Assembly: GCF_043944905.1 (NCBI RefSeq)
Contig: NZ_JBIMSN010000003.1
Location: 130,176 to 194,175 of the forward strand
Direction: 5' to 3'
DNA from: Antrihabitans spumae
GTDB lineage: Bacteria > Actinomycetota > Actinomycetes > Mycobacteriales > Mycobacteriaceae
DNA: 64,000 nt
Below, piece after piece: positions 33,853-42,463 of the stretch; the first letter of the stretch is position 1, and each line of letters starts with the position of its first letter. The translations under genes were made by a program, and so were the position numbers. Under the pieces are notes generated by a model that searched no databases, had not been told where the DNA came from, and saw only the letters and a program-made list of their open reading frames with translations.

Positions 33853-34872
33853 TCAGTGCGAGCGCCGCAGTGCTCGCAGTCCCGCCGACATGAACTCCGG
33901 CGTTGCGTCCGCTGCCCGCGCTGCGCCACTTCCGGAGTCGGAACCGAGGAGAGCGCGATGGGTGATGCCCTCGCCGATGATGCCGAGCTTGAAGTTCGCC
34001 AGCGCGAGGTAGAAGTTCCACGAGGCGAGATCGCGACCCGAGGTAACGGCATAGCGCTGGGCTAGGTCGTCGGCGCTCGGTAGCCGCGGGCTCGTCCATG
34101 CCGCAGACATGCCGAGCACCAGATCGAAGATGGGTTCGCGGTAGACGCACATCAGTGCAACGTCGGACAGCGGGTCGCCGAGAGTCGACATCTCCCAATC
34201 GACCACTGCGCGGACGACTGCCGGATCTTCTGTGTCGAGAATCGTGTTGTCGATGCGGAAATCGCCGTGGACGATCGAGGCCGCCGACGAGGTCGGCAGG
34301 GCTGCAGACAGGGCGGCGTGCAGCGTTGCGACGTCGGCGAGGTCTCTCGTCTTGACCCGCTCCCATTGGCCGGCCCACAGTTTCACCTGGCGCGCGAGGA
34401 AGCCCTCGGGTCGCCCGAAATCGCCGAGTCCAACGGCCTGGTAGTCGACACCGTGCAGGTCGGCGAGAACGTCGACAAGCCCGTGCGCGCTCGCTGTGAC
34501 CTCCTCGTCGGACAAACTCGCAAGCTCGTCCTGATCTCTGATCACCGAGCCGTCGACGAACTCTACGACGGTGCACGGTGCTCCGAGCACATCGCCGTCG
34601 GCGTCGAACGCAATGGTTCCGGCAACGGGAACGGCGGTGTTCTGCAGTCCCGCGGTCACCTTGTACTCGCGCGCCATGTCGTGCGCCGACGGGGTGAGCC
34701 CGCTGGTAGGCGGGCGCCGGACGATCCACGTCGACGCGTCGTCGTACGCCTTGAAAGTCAGATTGGACCGTCCGCCGCTGATCAGTTCGACCCTGAGCTC
34801 ACCGTCGACATCGACGCCTGCTTTCAGCAGGAACTTTCGTAGCGCAGCAATATCCATGCCCGGCAGAGTCAT
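33853..34872 (-). CDS. Phosphotransferase family protein (APH fold), ACAD10/11 kinase-like
   Basis: 339-aa kinase-fold protein of the aminoglycoside-phosphotransferase superfamily. The catalytic motif IVHGDFRIDN (about residues 197-206) and the metal motif VVDWEMSTLGDP (about 220-231) are intact. It overlaps an acyl-CoA dehydrogenase gene (ATGA). The same two domains are fused in animal ACAD10/11, and an APH-type kinase acts on 4-hydroxyacyl-CoA in the Pseudomonas levulinate pathway. So phosphorylation of a hydroxyacyl-CoA is more likely than antibiotic resistance (inference from context). Confidence 0.85.
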   Translation of the reverse strand: MTLPGMDIAALRKFLLKAGVDVDGELRVELISGGRSNLTFKAYDDASTWIVRRPPTSGLTPSAHDMAREYKVTAGLQNTAVPVAGTIAFDADGDVLGAPCTVVEFVDGSVIRDQDELASLSDEEVTASAHGLVDVLADLHGVDYQAVGLGDFGRPEGFLARQVKLWAGQWERVKTRDLADVATLHAALSAALPTSSAASIVHGDFRIDNTILDTEDPAVVRAVVDWEMSTLGDPLSDVALMCVYREPIFDLVLGMSAAWTSPRLPSADDLAQRYAVTSGRDLASWNFYLALANFKLGIIGEGITHRALLGSDSGSGAARAADATPEFMSAGLRALRRSH

Positions 34873-36077
34873 TCGGACTCCTTCGCTGCTCGCTTCGCCG
34901 CACCGACGACGCGCTTCGCGATCGCCCAGCGATGAACTTCCGACGGTCCGTCGTACACCCGGAACGGTCGCACCTCGCGAGACAACCGGGCAAGCGGCAA
35001 ATCGTCGGAGACGCCGAGTCCACCGCACATCTGAATGCTGCGATCGACGATTCGGAAGATCGCTTCTGCCGCAAACGTTTTAGCAATCGACGTCGAGTTG
35101 GACGCTGGGTCGCCCCGATCGAGTTCCCAGCACGCGCGCACCATCAGTGCGCGAGATGCCGCAATGTCGATCTCGTTGTCGGCCACCATCTTCTGAATCA
35201 TGCCGAGGTCGCCGAGCTTGGATCCGAAGCCTTCGCGTCGCGCAACGTGAGCGACCGCGATGTCGTGTCCGCGGCGTGCCGCGCCGAGCCAGCGCATCAC
35301 GTGAGTCATCCGAGCCGGACCCAGTCGAACCTGGGCATATTCGAAACCACGATCGGGTTCACCGAGAACCGCGGAATCGGGGACGAAGAGCTTGTCGAAC
35401 CGCACCTCGCAGTGACCGCCGATCATGGCTTTGTCGAGGGTCCCGATGTGCCGTCCGACGTGCAGGCCGTCCGAGTCGGCGGGCGCTAGGAACATCGTGG
35501 CCCCGCCGCGCTGGCCCGGTTCGCCGGACGTGCGAGCCATGATGATGAAGAAGCCCGCGCCGTCCGCTCCCGTGATGAAGTGCTTCTGTCCGTCGATCAG
35601 CCAGCCGCCATCGGACTTCGTTGCGCGCGTGGTCAATGCGGTTGGATCGGAGCCTGCGCCAGGTGCGGGTTCGGTCATTGCGAATGCCGACCGGACGTCG
35701 CCGTGGGCGAGAGGCGCGAGATATTGCTGCTTCTGTTCCGGGCTGGCTATGTGGGCGAGCATGTGCACGTTGCCTTCGTCGGGCGCCGCGATATTGAGCG
35801 CGACGGGTCCGAACAGCGAGTAGCCGGCCTCTTCGAACACCGGCGCTCGATCGGACATGTTCAGGCCGAGCCCGCCGTATTCGATCGGAGCATGCGGTGC
35901 GAAGACGCCCGCGTCCTTCGCCGCGCTCTGCAGTTCGGTTCGCAACGTGTCGCCGCCTGCTGCTGAAATGTCGCCGCCGTGCGCGTCCTCGATGGGAAGG
36001 ACCGCGTCGCGGACGAACATCCGTGTCCGTTCGATCAGGTCCGTCACGTCCGAGGAATAGGTCAAGTCGATCGGCAC
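34869..36077 (-). CDS. fadE: Acyl-CoA dehydrogenase, ACAD10/11-like
   Basis: 402-aa flavoprotein of the acyl-CoA dehydrogenase fold. FAD/substrate segments FAMTEPAPGAGSDPTAL (about residues 133-149) and QMCGGLGVSDDLPLARLSRE near the C-terminus are typical of the ACAD11-like branch. GTG 36077 is chosen for the AGGAG upstream. The phosphotransferase gene follows with a four-base overlap, giving a two-gene unit equivalent to the fused eukaryotic protein. The likely substrate is a 4-phosphorylated or hydroxylated acyl-CoA; the exact chain is unknown. Confidence 0.87.
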   Translation of the reverse strand: MPIDLTYSSDVTDLIERTRMFVRDAVLPIEDAHGGDISAAGGDTLRTELQSAAKDAGVFAPHAPIEYGGLGLNMSDRAPVFEEAGYSLFGPVALNIAAPDEGNVHMLAHIASPEQKQQYLAPLAHGDVRSAFAMTEPAPGAGSDPTALTTRATKSDGGWLIDGQKHFITGADGAGFFIIMARTSGEPGQRGGATMFLAPADSDGLHVGRHIGTLDKAMIGGHCEVRFDKLFVPDSAVLGEPDRGFEYAQVRLGPARMTHVMRWLGAARRGHDIAVAHVARREGFGSKLGDLGMIQKMVADNEIDIAASRALMVRACWELDRGDPASNSTSIAKTFAAEAIFRIVDRSIQMCGGLGVSDDLPLARLSREVRPFRVYDGPSEVHRWAIAKRVVGAAKRAAKESE

Positions 36078-36188
36078 GGAAGCTCCTGTTCGAGTGGCTG
36101 AGCAGAACGATCGTTCGGTCCCACACTGTTGCATAGGTCGTCGATAATGGTCAACTGGCTTGCAATTGCACCGTGCGTGGTGTTCGCT

Positions 36189-36209
36189 GTGTTCAGATAA
36201 GCTGAACAC
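36189..36209. promoter_or_regulatory. Operator palindrome of the XRE-TetR regulator
   Basis: Perfect inverted repeat, GTGTTCAG-ATAAG-CTGAACAC, 8-base arms and 5-base centre, 22 bases before the regulator start. Position and symmetry suggest autoregulation and control of the divergent acyl-CoA dehydrogenase operon. Confidence 0.65.
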
Positions 36210-36231
36210 GCGCGGAATGGGCGGTGTGGAA

Positions 36232-37092
36232 ATGTCGGTCAACGAGATGGTGCGGGCCGCGCGAACCGAGGCAGGCTTGTCCGTGCGTGAGGTCGCGCGT
36301 CGGGTCGGTGTGAGTGCGGCGACCATCAGCGCGATCGAAAATGGGCGGACGGGTGTTTCGGTCGACCGGTTGCGGGCGTTGGCCGATGCACTGGGAACGG
36401 ATGCGACGCTGTTGCTGGATCCGCCTATGCAACGCGCACGGGTATCGCGGCCAGGTCCTCTCGAAACACCGCCTGCGCAGGGCGATTGGCGCAGCTTTCC
36501 CGAGTTGACCATCGACCCGGTCCTTGCGGCTGCCGTCGCGTGTTTTGTCGAAACGGGATATCACGGCGCAACAATGCGCGGCCTTGCCGAGCGGGCAGGC
36601 ATGAGTGTGCCTGGGGTGTATCACCATTACCGCGACAAGCAGGATCTTCTTGTTCGGCTTTTCGACATCACGATGGACGAATTGCATTGGCGGGTAACGG
36701 CTGCGCGGGACGAAGGGGAGACGAGCGTCGAGCGGATAGCGTCGATCGTCGAGGCGCTCGCGCTCTATCACACCCATCGTCGCGAGCTGGCATTCATCGG
36801 GGCAAGCGAGATGCGGTCGCTCGTCGGCGCCGATCGAATTCGAATTACCGAGTCGCGCAACGCCATACAGTACGTTCTCGACGAGCAGATCGACGCTGCG
36901 GTAGCCGAGGGGCACCTGCGGACAGCCCATGCGCGCAATGCCGGGCGAGCGATCGCAACGATGTGTACATCGCTGTGCCAATGGTTCCGAATGGACGGTC
37001 CATCGTCGCCCGAGGAAATTGCGACCGAGTACGCGAACTTCGCGCTCGACCTCTTGCAGCAAGCTGCTCGTGAGTCTTTTCGGAGGTCATAA
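36232..37092 (+). CDS. Hybrid XRE-TetR transcriptional regulator
   Basis: 286-aa regulator with two DNA-binding modules. Residues about 5-60 form an XRE/Cro-type HTH (VREVARRVGVSAATISAIENGRTG region). Residues about 110-160 form a TetR-type HTH (MRGLAERAGMSVPGVYHHYRDKQDLL region), followed by a TetR-like ligand domain. The start at ATG 36232 places the XRE domain at the very N-terminus; ATG 36217 is also possible. A perfect palindrome precedes the gene and a long hairpin ends it. It faces the ACAD10/11-like operon, which it probably controls. Confidence 0.85.
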   Translation: MSVNEMVRAARTEAGLSVREVARRVGVSAATISAIENGRTGVSVDRLRALADALGTDATLLLDPPMQRARVSRPGPLETPPAQGDWRSFPELTIDPVLAAAVACFVETGYHGATMRGLAERAGMSVPGVYHHYRDKQDLLVRLFDITMDELHWRVTAARDEGETSVERIASIVEALALYHTHRRELAFIGASEMRSLVGADRIRITESRNAIQYVLDEQIDAAVAEGHLRTAHARNAGRAIATMCTSLCQWFRMDGPSSPEEIATEYANFALDLLQQAARESFRRS

Positions 37093-37112
37093 CCTCCGAA
37101 AAGACTCACGAG
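37067..37112. terminator. Perfect 21-bp inverted repeat, bidirectional terminator
   Basis: Arms 37067-37087 and 37092-37112 pair without mismatch around a 4-base loop (CATA). The XRE-TetR stop codon TAA falls at the loop and arm junction, so the left arm encodes the end of that protein. It ends both the XRE-TetR gene and the convergent diiron oxygenase gene. The stem includes A/T runs that supply a T-stretch in both directions. Confidence 0.82.
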
Positions 37113-37124
37113 GCGCGCAGTGCC

Positions 37125-38114
37125 CTAGTGTCCCCGAGCGGGCTCGCTGCGGAATCTGGAGCGACTGCCGTCGATGCGAAATGCCTTCCAGAACAGGCGA
37201 GAAACCGGATTCATCGCTCCCGCGTTGTGCGCGAGCATCCGCACGTCGCTGAACATGTCGCGCAGAATTTTCGACGACTCCGGGCTCTTCCAGAAGATGT
37301 CGTCCATAACCGAATCCGGTATGTCGAACTCCTGCTGGAAGCGGCGTGGCGGGACCATGATCTCGCCGACCAACCAGCGCATCGCTATCGGGAAGGCGAG
37401 GGACATGACGAAGCGACCGGCCGGGTTCATGCCGACGATGCGCCGCTGCAGGAACTGGTGCGCGAAAGATATGTGTCTGGCTTCTTCGGCTACGTGAATC
37501 TCCATCACCCGCAACGCGATTGGATGGATTCCGCTGGTGTCGCCACGCAGCATCGCCTTCTGGGTGTGATCGATGGGTTCTTCACCCGCGAGGATGCCGA
37601 TGAAGAAGATTGCAGGCGATATCCCGGCTGCGAGCGGAATGATCGGCGAGATCGCACGCATCCACCATGAGACGCCAGGAACGTCGAGGCCGATGCGGTT
37701 GATCATCTCCTGGAACATCATCGTGTGGTTGCATTCTTCGGCGGTCTCGTGCACGCAGTACCGGAACTCCGGCGATCCGTTCGGCACCTTGAAGGAGTAC
37801 TGCGTCATCCCGCGAATCAGGATGCTCTCGAACTGCAGACCCACCTTGTAGATGTTCGCGATTCGCCACCTGCCGATCTCGATCTGCCGCTCCTGCGGAA
37901 GCGAGCGATACCAGGAATGGCCGCCGACGATGTCGCTCGCCGGCAGTATCCAGCGGCGATCACCTGGAACGATGGCGTGTTCCGGTGCGTTCCAATCGAT
38001 GTCGACGAACGGGTCGAAACGCCTGTGGACCGAGGCTTCGGACAGTCTCAGCAGTTGGTCGAAGTAGTCGTCATCGGAAGCCTTCTCAGCAATTTTCGAC
38101 GTTGTGACAGACAC
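37125..38114 (-). CDS. AurF-family diiron oxygenase (paralogue 1)
   Basis: 329-aa protein of the p-aminobenzoate N-oxygenase AurF type. Metal-ligand helices are visible: ETAEECNHTMMFQEM (about residues 117-131) and HVAEEARHISFAHQFL (about 208-223), each with the E-x-x-H pattern. GTG 38114 has AAGGAG 6 bases upstream. It follows a TetR gene on the same strand. A second, clearly related copy lies at 49810-50814. Mycobacterial relatives sit among lipid genes, so a fatty-acyl or lipid oxidation is as likely as amine oxidation. Confidence 0.85.
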   Translation of the reverse strand: MSVTTSKIAEKASDDDYFDQLLRLSEASVHRRFDPFVDIDWNAPEHAIVPGDRRWILPASDIVGGHSWYRSLPQERQIEIGRWRIANIYKVGLQFESILIRGMTQYSFKVPNGSPEFRYCVHETAEECNHTMMFQEMINRIGLDVPGVSWWMRAISPIIPLAAGISPAIFFIGILAGEEPIDHTQKAMLRGDTSGIHPIALRVMEIHVAEEARHISFAHQFLQRRIVGMNPAGRFVMSLAFPIAMRWLVGEIMVPPRRFQQEFDIPDSVMDDIFWKSPESSKILRDMFSDVRMLAHNAGAMNPVSRLFWKAFRIDGSRSRFRSEPARGH

Positions 38115-38205
38115 GCGAACTCCTTCGGCGGTGCGGCTCTGCACCTCATAGTGACTGAGACAAGATGTACCAGACACTTGCGTGGGAGGAAAGGTCCCGT
38201 GCAAC

Positions 38206-38901
38206 TCAGACCAGTGCGGCGATGGGCGTCGACGGTTCGATGACGATGTCTACAGCGCGCATGTTCACGTCGAGAAGGTGCCAGACCGAACGTTTCAGGA
38301 ATTGGGCCAACTGCTCGGATGTGACGCCTGAGCTGGGGTTGTTCAACCAGCGGTTCACACTTGCATCGACAAGTCCGACCAATCCGAAGGCAAGCGGCTC
38401 GGCTGTTTGGTAGGCCGACGGCTGTTTGCGCGCGACCGCAAGCAGCAGGCCGGTCAATTGCACCGCGATCGCTGTTTTGGCGCCGGTGACCACGCGGGAG
38501 CCGCTCGTCCGATGTTTGGGCGAGCCTTTTCCTAGAAATGCGTGCAGGCGGGGATAGGCCACGATCCAGTTGACGTAGGTGTCGACGGCCCGCGAGATGG
38601 ATGCGTCGACGGCTCCCTCCGGCGCGAGGGTCGGAGCGAGGTCCCGCATCAGCATCTGGACGATGCGTGCGCGCAACTGCTCGTCGAGATCGTTGCGGTC
38701 CTTGAAGATTCGGTACACGACCGATCGGGGAAGGTCAGCGCGTCCCGCGATCTCGCTGACGCCGATGTCGGCCCCGAGTTCGTTGATCGCCCCGATCGCG
38801 GCGTCGAGGATCAGGTCGCGGCGTTCGGCTTTGTGGCTGTCCCAACGCGTCGAGCGCCCGTCGGTCGGCTCCGTTCCGACATCCGCTCCTGTGTTCGACA
38901 T
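38206..38901 (-). CDS. TetR-family regulator of the beta-oxidation operon (putative)
   Basis: 231-aa TetR protein with HTH GVSEIAGRADLPRSVVYRIFKD (about residues 47-68). It is transcribed divergently from the thiolase-led beta-oxidation operon and in line with diiron oxygenase 1. Two similar palindromes (GACA-agc-TGTC and GACA-gcg-TGTC) fill the divergent interval. A related sequence, GACAAGATGTACC, lies downstream at about 38159-38171 before the oxygenase. It probably represses both sides in response to an acyl-CoA. Confidence 0.86.
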   Translation of the reverse strand: MSNTGADVGTEPTDGRSTRWDSHKAERRDLILDAAIGAINELGADIGVSEIAGRADLPRSVVYRIFKDRNDLDEQLRARIVQMLMRDLAPTLAPEGAVDASISRAVDTYVNWIVAYPRLHAFLGKGSPKHRTSGSRVVTGAKTAIAVQLTGLLLAVARKQPSAYQTAEPLAFGLVGLVDASVNRWLNNPSSGVTSEQLAQFLKRSVWHLLDVNMRAVDIVIEPSTPIAALV

Positions 38902-38930
38902 TCATCAGATGTTACTGGGGTATTGACTGT

Positions 38931-38970
38931 GACAAGCTGTCCCATATAGTTGAGCGCGACAGCGTGTCGC
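38931..38970. promoter_or_regulatory. Paired GACA-N3-TGTC operators
   Basis: GACAAGCTGTC (38931-38941) and GCGACA-gcg-TGTCGC (38956-38970) are two dyads, 27 bases apart centre to centre, between the divergent TetR and thiolase genes. They are probable binding sites of that TetR protein. Confidence 0.55.
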
Positions 38971-39006
38971 AGGTAAGTGTTCGAACGTCACATGGGAGTG
39001 AAGCGA

Positions 39007-40206
39007 ATGTCCACAGCGGGCAACAGGTTTTTTGTCGTCGGCGTCGGTATGACGAAGTTCGAGAAGCCAGGGTCTCGCGAATGGGACTACCCCGACATGG
39101 CCCGCGAGGCCGGCACCAATGCGCTGCAGGATGCGGGCATCGACTACCGCCAGGTCGAGCAGGCCTACGTCGGCTACGTCTACGGGGAATCGACGTCGGG
39201 TCAGCGCGCGGTCTACGAACTTGGCATGACGGGCATCCCGATCATCAACGTCAACAACAACTGTTCGACGGGCTCGACCGCACTGTTCCTCGCAACCCAG
39301 GCCGTCAAGAGTGGCCAGGTCGACTGTGCGCTGGCCCTCGGCTTCGAGAAGATGCAAAAAGGCTCGCTCGGATCGACCTACGACGACCGTGAGCAGCCGA
39401 TGATGCGCCACCTCCTCGCACTTGCCGAACTGCAAGAGTTCGCAATGCCGCCCGCTCCCTACATGTTCGGCGCCGCAGGCAAGGAGCACATGGAGAAGTA
39501 CGGCACCACGGCGGAGCAGTTCGCCAAGATCGGTGTGAAGAACCATCGCCATTCGATCAACAACCCGTACGCGCAGTTCCAGGACGAGTACACGCTCGAC
39601 GAGATCCTCGGCGCCAAGCAGATCTACGGACCGCTGACCAAGCTGCAATGCTCGCCTACCTCCGACGGTTCAGGCGCCGCGATCATCGCTAGCGAGGCCT
39701 TCGTAGAGAAGCACGGGCTTGCACGGCAAGCGGTCGAAATCGTCGGCCAGGCAATGGTTACCGACCTGCAGACCACGTTCGACGACAAGAGCGCCATCAC
39801 CCTCGTCGGTGCGGATATGACGCGGACCGCGGCGGCGAAGGTGTACGAGCAGGCGGGTATCACTGCGGCCGATGTGGACGTCATCGAACTGCACGACTGC
39901 TTCTCCACCAACGAACTGTTGACCTACGAAGCCCTCGGCCTGTGCCCGGAGGGTGACGGCGGCAAGCTCGTCGACAGCGACGACACCACCTACGGTGGCC
40001 GCTGGGTCGTCAACCCGTCCGGCGGTCTCATCTCGAAGGGGCACCCCCTCGGCGCGACCGGTCTTGCGCAATGCAGCGAGCTGACCTGGCAGTTGCGTGG
40101 CACCGCTGACAAGCGTCAGGTCGACGGCGCAAAGGTTGCGCTGCAACACAATATCGGGCTCGGCGGAGCGGTCGTCGTGACCGCGTACCGCCCGGCCGAA
40201 CGCTGA
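39007..40206 (+). CDS. SCP2-type thiolase / lipid-transfer protein
   Basis: 399-aa thiolase of the sterol-carrier-protein-x type, which cleaves 3-ketoacyl-CoA, especially branched or steroid side chains. The nucleophile lies in NNNCSTGSTALF (Cys about 91). HDCFSTNELLTYEALGL (about 302-318) and GHPLGATG (about 348-355) complete the active site. ATG 39007 has GGGAG 8 bases upstream; earlier ATG 38992 is possible. It is the first gene of a seven-gene operon that contains every step of beta-oxidation. Confidence 0.9.
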   Translation: MSTAGNRFFVVGVGMTKFEKPGSREWDYPDMAREAGTNALQDAGIDYRQVEQAYVGYVYGESTSGQRAVYELGMTGIPIINVNNNCSTGSTALFLATQAVKSGQVDCALALGFEKMQKGSLGSTYDDREQPMMRHLLALAELQEFAMPPAPYMFGAAGKEHMEKYGTTAEQFAKIGVKNHRHSINNPYAQFQDEYTLDEILGAKQIYGPLTKLQCSPTSDGSGAAIIASEAFVEKHGLARQAVEIVGQAMVTDLQTTFDDKSAITLVGADMTRTAAAKVYEQAGITAADVDVIELHDCFSTNELLTYEALGLCPEGDGGKLVDSDDTTYGGRWVVNPSGGLISKGHPLGATGLAQCSELTWQLRGTADKRQVDGAKVALQHNIGLGGAVVVTAYRPAER

Positions 40207-40249
40207 CCCCAACAATCCGATTCCCCCGCGCAAACAAGGAGTTCTACCA

Positions 40250-40681
40250 ATGGCATCCGTTTCCGTCTCCGCAAACCTTCCCGGCGCACCCGAAAAGACT
40301 TGGGACGCACTGTCCGACCTTGCTCGCTGGGAGGAGTGGCTCACCATTCACCAGGGCTGGCGCAGTGACCTCCCGACCGAAATCACGCTCGGCTCCAAGT
40401 TCACCGAGGTCGTTGCGGTGATGGGTATGGCGAACAAGATCGAGTGGACCGTAGCCGAGGTCGAGGTGCCGAAGCTCGTCAAGATCACCGGTACCGGAAT
40501 GGCTGGTGTGACAATCGAATTCGTACTGTCCGTACAGTCCGATGGCGCCGGGTCGATCGCCACGGTCGACGCGAGCTTCACCGGCGCGATGATCGTCGGA
40601 CCGATCGGCAAGGCGGTCGCGAAGAACGCGAAGGCAGATCTCGAGAAGTCGCTGGAGAAGTTCGCCGAATTGGTGGGCTGA
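40250..40681 (+). CDS. SRPBCC (START/Bet v1-like) domain protein
   Basis: 143-aa hydrophobic-pocket protein (MASVSVSANLPGAPEKTWDALSDLARWEEWL start is typical in its first 30 residues, here given by its key words only: a PEKTW-x-x-L-x-D-x-x-x-W pattern). It resembles mycobacterial Rv0910-like proteins. In this operon it may bind a lipid or an acyl-CoA intermediate, or shuttle it. AAGGAG precedes the ATG. No catalytic residues can be assigned. Confidence 0.82.
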   Translation: MASVSVSANLPGAPEKTWDALSDLARWEEWLTIHQGWRSDLPTEITLGSKFTEVVAVMGMANKIEWTVAEVEVPKLVKITGTGMAGVTIEFVLSVQSDGAGSIATVDASFTGAMIVGPIGKAVAKNAKADLEKSLEKFAELVG

Positions 40682-40685
40682 TCCA

Positions 40686-41567
40686 GTGAGCACTGCATCG
40701 ACCGCAGCGACCGTAGAGTTCGACGACTCCGGCCTCGGCGAGTGGACCGACGAAGAACGTTTCGAGGTCACTGCTGAGCGGATCGCCGAATATGCCGCCG
40801 CAACAAACGATCCCATCGAAGCTCACCGCAACGGTGAGGTCGCTCCGCCGGTGTTCGCGATCGTTCCCGTCTTCTTCTCTATGGCGCCGGCCGCATTGTC
40901 GGTCGCGCCTGTCGAGTTGCTGATGAAGCTCGTGCACGGCGAGCAGGACTTCCATTTCCATCGGCCGATCTATCCGGGCGACAACCTCGTCGTGCGGTCG
41001 AAGCCGATCGGTTTCGAGGGACGCGACAACGGCTCGACCGTCGTGGTCTACGTGGAAACCCGCACGGACAAAGGTGAACTGGTAAACGAGCAGTGGATGA
41101 CGGCGTTCTTCCGCAAGGTCGATGCGGGCCGCAGTGTCGGTGAACCGGCTCCTGCTCATCGTTTCGACGATGCGCTACGGTCACAGGCTTCCGTCGCCCG
41201 AGTAGAGCAACACATCGACAAGGACCAGACGTTCCGGTACTCGCCTGCATCGGGCGATCCCATGCCGATTCATCTCGACGACGAGATCGCTCGGATGTCG
41301 GGGCTACCCGGCATCATCAATCACGGCTTGTGCACGATGGCCTTCGCCTCGTGGGCTGCGCTGACCGAACTTGCCGACGGCGACGTCACGCGGTTGCGGC
41401 GACTGGCGGTCCGCTTCGCGAAACCTGTTCTCCCCGAACAGGACATCGCAACGACGTTCTGGCAGGCGCGAGAATCCTCTGGACCTGACGCGACGTACGC
41501 ATTCGAAACAACAGTCGGCGACGAAGTCGTCATCAAGGACGGCCTCGCCGTCATCGCAGACAAGTAG
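40686..41567 (+). CDS. MaoC-like double-hotdog enoyl-CoA hydratase
   Basis: 293-aa hydratase 2-type enzyme adding water to trans-2-enoyl-CoA, probably giving the (3R)-hydroxy product. The C-terminal hotdog carries the catalytic pattern SGDPMPIHLDD (about residues 189-199). The N-terminal hotdog is non-catalytic, as in peroxisomal hydratase 2 and mycobacterial relatives. The GTG start lies 4 bases after the SRPBCC stop. The R-stereochemistry fits the MFE-2-like dehydrogenase encoded next. Confidence 0.88.
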   Translation: MSTASTAATVEFDDSGLGEWTDEERFEVTAERIAEYAAATNDPIEAHRNGEVAPPVFAIVPVFFSMAPAALSVAPVELLMKLVHGEQDFHFHRPIYPGDNLVVRSKPIGFEGRDNGSTVVVYVETRTDKGELVNEQWMTAFFRKVDAGRSVGEPAPAHRFDDALRSQASVARVEQHIDKDQTFRYSPASGDPMPIHLDDEIARMSGLPGIINHGLCTMAFASWAALTELADGDVTRLRRLAVRFAKPVLPEQDIATTFWQARESSGPDATYAFETTVGDEVVIKDGLAVIADK

Positions 41568-41582
41568 GAGTTGGACTCGATA

Positions 41583-42461
41583 ATGGGAATTCTTGACGGC
41601 CGCGTGGCCATCGTCACCGGCGCCGGACGCGGCATCGGCCGTGAGCACGCACTGCTCTTTGCCCGTGAAGGGGCGGGCGTCGTTGTCAACGACCTCGGTG
41701 GCGCCAACGACGGCTCCGGATCCGATGTCGACCCCGCGCAGCAGGTTGTCGACGAGATCATCGCGGCGGGCGGCAAAGCTGTCGCCAACACTGACAACGT
41801 CGCGACCTGGGATGGTGCGGAAGGGCTTGTCGCGCAGTCGATCAGCGAGTTCGGTCGCCTCGATGTGCTGGTCAACAACGCAGGCATTCTCCGCGACGCG
41901 TTCATTGCGGGAATCACCGAGAGCCAGTGGGACGCTGTGATCGCCGTCCACCTCAAAGGTCACGCCGCCACGCTGCATCATGCTGCCGCGTACTGGAAGG
42001 CGCAGAGTAAGGCGGGTGTCGCTATCGACGCTGCGGTCATCAATACCGCGTCGGCGTCAGGGACATTTAAGCCCAATGCAGGGCAGGGCAACTACGGTGC
42101 CGCCAAGGCAGGCATCGCCGCGTTGACGCTTGTCGCAGCCGACGAATTGGAGCGATACGGCGTGCGAGTCAACGCCATCGCCCCGATCGCACGGACCCGC
42201 CTCACCCTGGCAACGCCCGGGATGAGTGCACTCTTTGCCGCCGAGATTCCCGAAGGCGAGTTCGATCCCTTCGACCCGTCCAACATCTCGCCGCTCGTTG
42301 CCTACCTGGCCAGCACGGACTGCAAGCTGACCGGCAAGGTCTTCGCCGTCCAGGGGGGCGGCATCTCCGAGCTTGCCGGGTGGCACGACGTCAAGACCAT
42401 CGAAACCGACGGTCCGTGGACCGTTTCCGAGATTGCCGACAAATTGGGCGCAGGAGCGTAA
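41583..42461 (+). CDS. SDR dehydrogenase, MFE-2/17beta-HSD4-like (3-hydroxyacyl-CoA)
   Basis: 292-aa short-chain dehydrogenase. The cofactor loop TGAGRGIGRE (about residues 12-21) is followed by VVVNDLGG, the fingerprint of the dehydrogenase part of peroxisomal multifunctional enzyme 2. The catalytic Ser lies in NTASASGTF and Tyr-Lys in YGAAKAG (about 176-182). It should oxidise the (3R)-hydroxyacyl-CoA made by the upstream hydratase. ATG 41583 is preferred to TTG 41571, which directly abuts the ribosome site. Confidence 0.9.
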   Translation: MGILDGRVAIVTGAGRGIGREHALLFAREGAGVVVNDLGGANDGSGSDVDPAQQVVDEIIAAGGKAVANTDNVATWDGAEGLVAQSISEFGRLDVLVNNAGILRDAFIAGITESQWDAVIAVHLKGHAATLHHAAAYWKAQSKAGVAIDAAVINTASASGTFKPNAGQGNYGAAKAGIAALTLVAADELERYGVRVNAIAPIARTRLTLATPGMSALFAAEIPEGEFDPFDPSNISPLVAYLASTDCKLTGKVFAVQGGGISELAGWHDVKTIETDGPWTVSEIADKLGAGA

Positions 42462-42463
42462 CG

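Noticed and set aside
33506..34012. Plus-strand frame in the hbhA upstream region
   Set aside because: It runs into the opposite strand of the phosphotransferase gene, has no motif and no ribosome site.
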